DNA from: Oxalobacter sp.
Lineage (GTDB): Bacteria; Pseudomonadota; Gammaproteobacteria; Burkholderiales; Burkholderiaceae_D
Direction of reading: 5' to 3'
Assembly (NCBI GenBank): GCA_012512465.1
Contig: JAAZED010000038.1
Coordinates: 1-25,453, forward strand
Length of the DNA stretch: 25,453 nt
A program made the translations under genes and the position numbers. Positions 23,957 through 25,453 of the stretch are shown piece after piece (positions within the stretch are counted from its first letter, which is position 1; each line of letters starts with the position of its first letter). The notes beneath the pieces were generated by a model. The model saw nothing but the letters and a program-made list of their open reading frames with translations, searched no databases and was not told the origin of the DNA.

Positions 23957-24959
23957 ATTGAATGTCAACTATTTCATAAAGTGTGCGATTGACAGACATC
24001 ATTTCAATTTTCTGACAGCCAAATCGCGGATAACTCTGTTCCTGAATGCGCTCTTTTTCTGGATAAAAGTTTTCCAGTACTTTTTCAGAAAAAGGTGTAT
24101 CGTCGATCAACTCGTGAAATCGATCCACAGGTGTTTTTCCATTATGGGCACTGTGAGGACGGTCCCAGTTGTAGTAATGCTGCCACTCTGCCAAAAGGGA
24201 GTGTAGCTCTGGATCATCCAGTCTGATGGTGGCATAAAATTCAGCTTGGTCTGTTTTCTGCGAACGTTCAACCTTTCCATTCAGATGCGGAGAGCCGGGT
24301 TTGTTGGGGCGAAATTTGATGCCGTATTCCCTGAATTTTTCCTGGACCTTGATGGCAAAAAATTCCTGACCTCTGTCAGTCTGAACGCGCTGAACAGGAA
24401 AGGGCATTTCATCTACCACATGCTCAATAAAATCAAGAGTATTGGCTGCTGTGCGACGGCTGTATAGCCTCAAGACCCTGTAACGGGTGCAATCATCTAT
24501 GGCCGTGTATTGAAATAGTCCTGACGCTATTTTGCAGGTGTCCATCTGGACACGATCACCGGGAATCGGGCGCTCATACCGGATAAATCCTGCTTTTTTT
24601 CGGATTTTCAGAACAGGTTTTACCTGGTTGCGTATGAGTATTTTGTGGATAGTTGCCAATGACAAAGACAGATCGTGGAGGCGCATTATTTCAGCCTGAA
24701 TCCTGCGAGCACCAAGATTACGGGAACGCCGTATTTCAAGGATGATTTCTTCTTCCTGAGGGCTGACTTTTTGGGCTGGTGAATTTTTTGGGCGGCGACT
24801 CTGGCTGACAAGTCCTGCTACCCCGTGTTCCTGATAGCGTTTCCACCATTTCCTCAGAGTTGGTCGGGATATGCCGCATCTTCGGCAGACCAACCCGGCA
24901 TCACCCGTTTTCTCATAGAGTTGCACCCACTGTAATCTCTGTTGTATTTCTCGTTTCAT
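23940..24959 (-). CDS. IS481-family transposase with a probable C-terminal frameshift
   Basis: 339-residue DDE transposase. The N-terminal helix-turn-helix (LVCRRCGISRPTLRKWWKRYQ) is followed by an rve integrase core with the catalytic triad Asp in QMDTCKI, Asp in QTDRGQEF and Glu in NGKVERSQKT, and YYNWDRPHSAHNGKTP, the usual IS481 end of the core. After ERIQEQSY the reading frame continues for about 27 residues that do not look conserved and stops inside the 3' end of the Sel1 gene. Removing one base at 24028-24029 (TATCCGCGA to TATCGCGA) restores YRDLAVRKLK and a stop at 23999, the ending I recall for close relatives. The core is intact, so activity is possible. Confidence 0.9.
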   Translation of the reverse strand: MKREIQQRLQWVQLYEKTGDAGLVCRRCGISRPTLRKWWKRYQEHGVAGLVSQSRRPKNSPAQKVSPQEEEIILEIRRSRNLGARRIQAEIMRLHDLSLSLATIHKILIRNQVKPVLKIRKKAGFIRYERPIPGDRVQMDTCKIASGLFQYTAIDDCTRYRVLRLYSRRTAANTLDFIEHVVDEMPFPVQRVQTDRGQEFFAIKVQEKFREYGIKFRPNKPGSPHLNGKVERSQKTDQAEFYATIRLDDPELHSLLAEWQHYYNWDRPHSAHNGKTPVDRFHELIDDTPFSEKVLENFYPEKERIQEQSYPRFGCQKIEMMSVNRTLYEIVDIQFTSTS

Positions 24960-24999
24960 GAACGCATGTTACAGTGAAACGATGTGTATGAATCACACA
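23963..24999 (-). mobile_element. IS481-family insertion sequence (ends approximate)
   Basis: About 1.04 kb element holding one transposase gene. Both proposed ends begin TGT reading inward and share TTCATA, then a looser match of the form TTnACnG..ACAT (left TTGACAGACATC; right TTTCACTGTAACATG). The alignment needs small gaps, so the exact ends are uncertain by several bases, and I could not identify a convincing target duplication. It is inserted between the Sel1 gene and the chemotaxis receptor gene. Confidence 0.65.
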
Positions 25000-25016
25000 A
25001 ATAATCTAGCGGAAGC

Positions 25017-25053
25017 ATTAAAAGCGCATGGGCATTACCCATGCGCTTTTAAT
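25017..25053 (-). terminator. Strong hairpin after the chemotaxis receptor gene
   Basis: ATTAAAAGCGCATGGG at 25017-25032 pairs perfectly with 25038-25053 (16 bp) around a CATTA loop. The outer A/T pairs supply a T-stretch on either strand, so it can terminate in both directions. It lies 23 bases after the receptor stop at 25077. Confidence 0.8.
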
Positions 25054-25076
25054 GCGATACTCCTTCCACGTTATTA

Positions 25077-25453
25077 TTAAAATTCTGTCCAATCCCCTCC
25101 ATCACCATCTGATAAAGTAGTCACAGGCGTTGGTTTGGCAAGCACTTCCAGTTGCCGGGCTGCCGGTTTGGCAAGCGCTTCCAGTTGTCGGGTTGCCGGT
25201 TTGGCCGCAGATTTAGCAGCTGGTCGGGCTGCTCCCGACGATGGCAGCGCAGCACGGGACGCGCCACCACCGTTCCCGACATTAAATATACTCACCACGC
25301 CAACCAGTGCACGGGCCTGGTCCTGCAGGCTCTCGGCTGCCGCCGCTGCTTCTTCTACCAGTGCTGCATTCTGCTGCGAGACGGTGTCCATTTCGGTCAC
25401 TGCCTGGTTGACCTGCTCAATACCCTGGACCTGTTCCTGCGTGGCCATGGTGA
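25077..25453 (-). CDS. Methyl-accepting chemotaxis protein, C-terminal part (runs off the window end)
   Basis: The frame is open to the window edge, so the apparent start at 25448 is internal; residues read ...MATQEQVQGIEQVNQAVTEMDTVSQQNAALVEEAAAAAESL, the end of the MCP signalling coiled coil and methylation region. An Ala/Pro/Lys-rich flexible tail follows with a 33-base tandem repeat. The protein ends DWTEF, an xWxxF pentapeptide of the type that tethers CheR/CheB in E. coli receptors (NWETF). The sensory and membrane parts are outside the window, so the ligand cannot be guessed. Confidence 0.9.
   Translation of the reverse strand, partial: TMATQEQVQGIEQVNQAVTEMDTVSQQNAALVEEAAAAAESLQDQARALVGVVSIFNVGNGGGASRAALPSSGAARPAAKSAAKPATRQLEALAKPAARQLEVLAKPTPVTTLSDGDGGDWTEF
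25132..25205. repeat. 33-bp tandem repeat, about 2.2 copies, in the MCP tail
   Basis: Copy 1 at 25132-25164 and copy 2 at 25165-25197 agree at 30 of 33 bases, followed by 8 bases of a third copy. The repeat unit encodes an 11-residue block of the type RQLEALAKPAA and keeps frame, so it lengthens the flexible linker before the DWTEF pentapeptide. Confidence 0.85.

Noticed and set aside
25132..25205. CRISPR array
   Set aside because: The repeats are directly adjacent without spacers, in frame, and inside a coding region.

Overview
The window looks like a chromosomal segment of a betaproteobacterium of the order Burkholderiales, most likely an Oxalobacter-like member of the Oxalobacteraceae. 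This is inferred from protein character, moderate GC content and gene order (coaX-birA next to an MCE-type ABC operon, dacA-ybeD-lipB-lipA, argS-SPOR-dsbA). No 16S or other marker gene is present, so the genus is not proven.

Layout. 1-1268 (minus): 5' part of coaX (type III pantothenate kinase) preceded by birA (biotin-protein ligase without a DNA-binding domain). 1499-6092 (plus): a tight operon for an MCE lipid transporter (STAS-MlaE permease, MlaF-like ATPase, MlaD-like MCE protein, PqiC-like lipoprotein) followed by a VanZ-type membrane protein. 6173-10058 (plus): an alpha/beta hydrolase, then dacA-ybeD-lipB-lipA (peptidoglycan carboxypeptidase and lipoate synthesis). 10106-13490 (plus): a nitrosative-stress cassette, hcp-hcr plus an NsrR-like Rrf2 regulator, with a perfect 21-bp inverted repeat and an NsrR-like operator in front of hcp. 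13581-15194 (minus): an unusual protein that has the two flanking regions of a Type IIG restriction enzyme but no methyltransferase domain and a degraded nuclease motif. 15468-17288 (plus): a hemerythrin-PAS-PAS-GGDEF diguanylate cyclase. 17322-21021 (minus): dsbA, a SPOR-domain protein, argS and a Spy/LTXXQ-type periplasmic protein with a clear terminator.

From about 21.0 kb the window changes to accessory DNA: about 630 bases with little coding content, a low-complexity orphan gene that appears split by a one-base frameshift, a Sel1-repeat protein, an IS481-family insertion sequence whose transposase also carries a probable one-base frameshift near its C-terminus, and the C-terminal part of a methyl-accepting chemotaxis protein cut by the window edge.

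Functional links. The hcp-hcr-nsrR cassette and the hemerythrin diguanylate cyclase are both plausibly tied to NO/O2 sensing in an organism that lives with little oxygen; the Type IIG-like relic lies between them. The most unusual item is that relic: a protein keeping the target-recognition architecture of a restriction-modification enzyme while lacking both recognisable catalytic centres.
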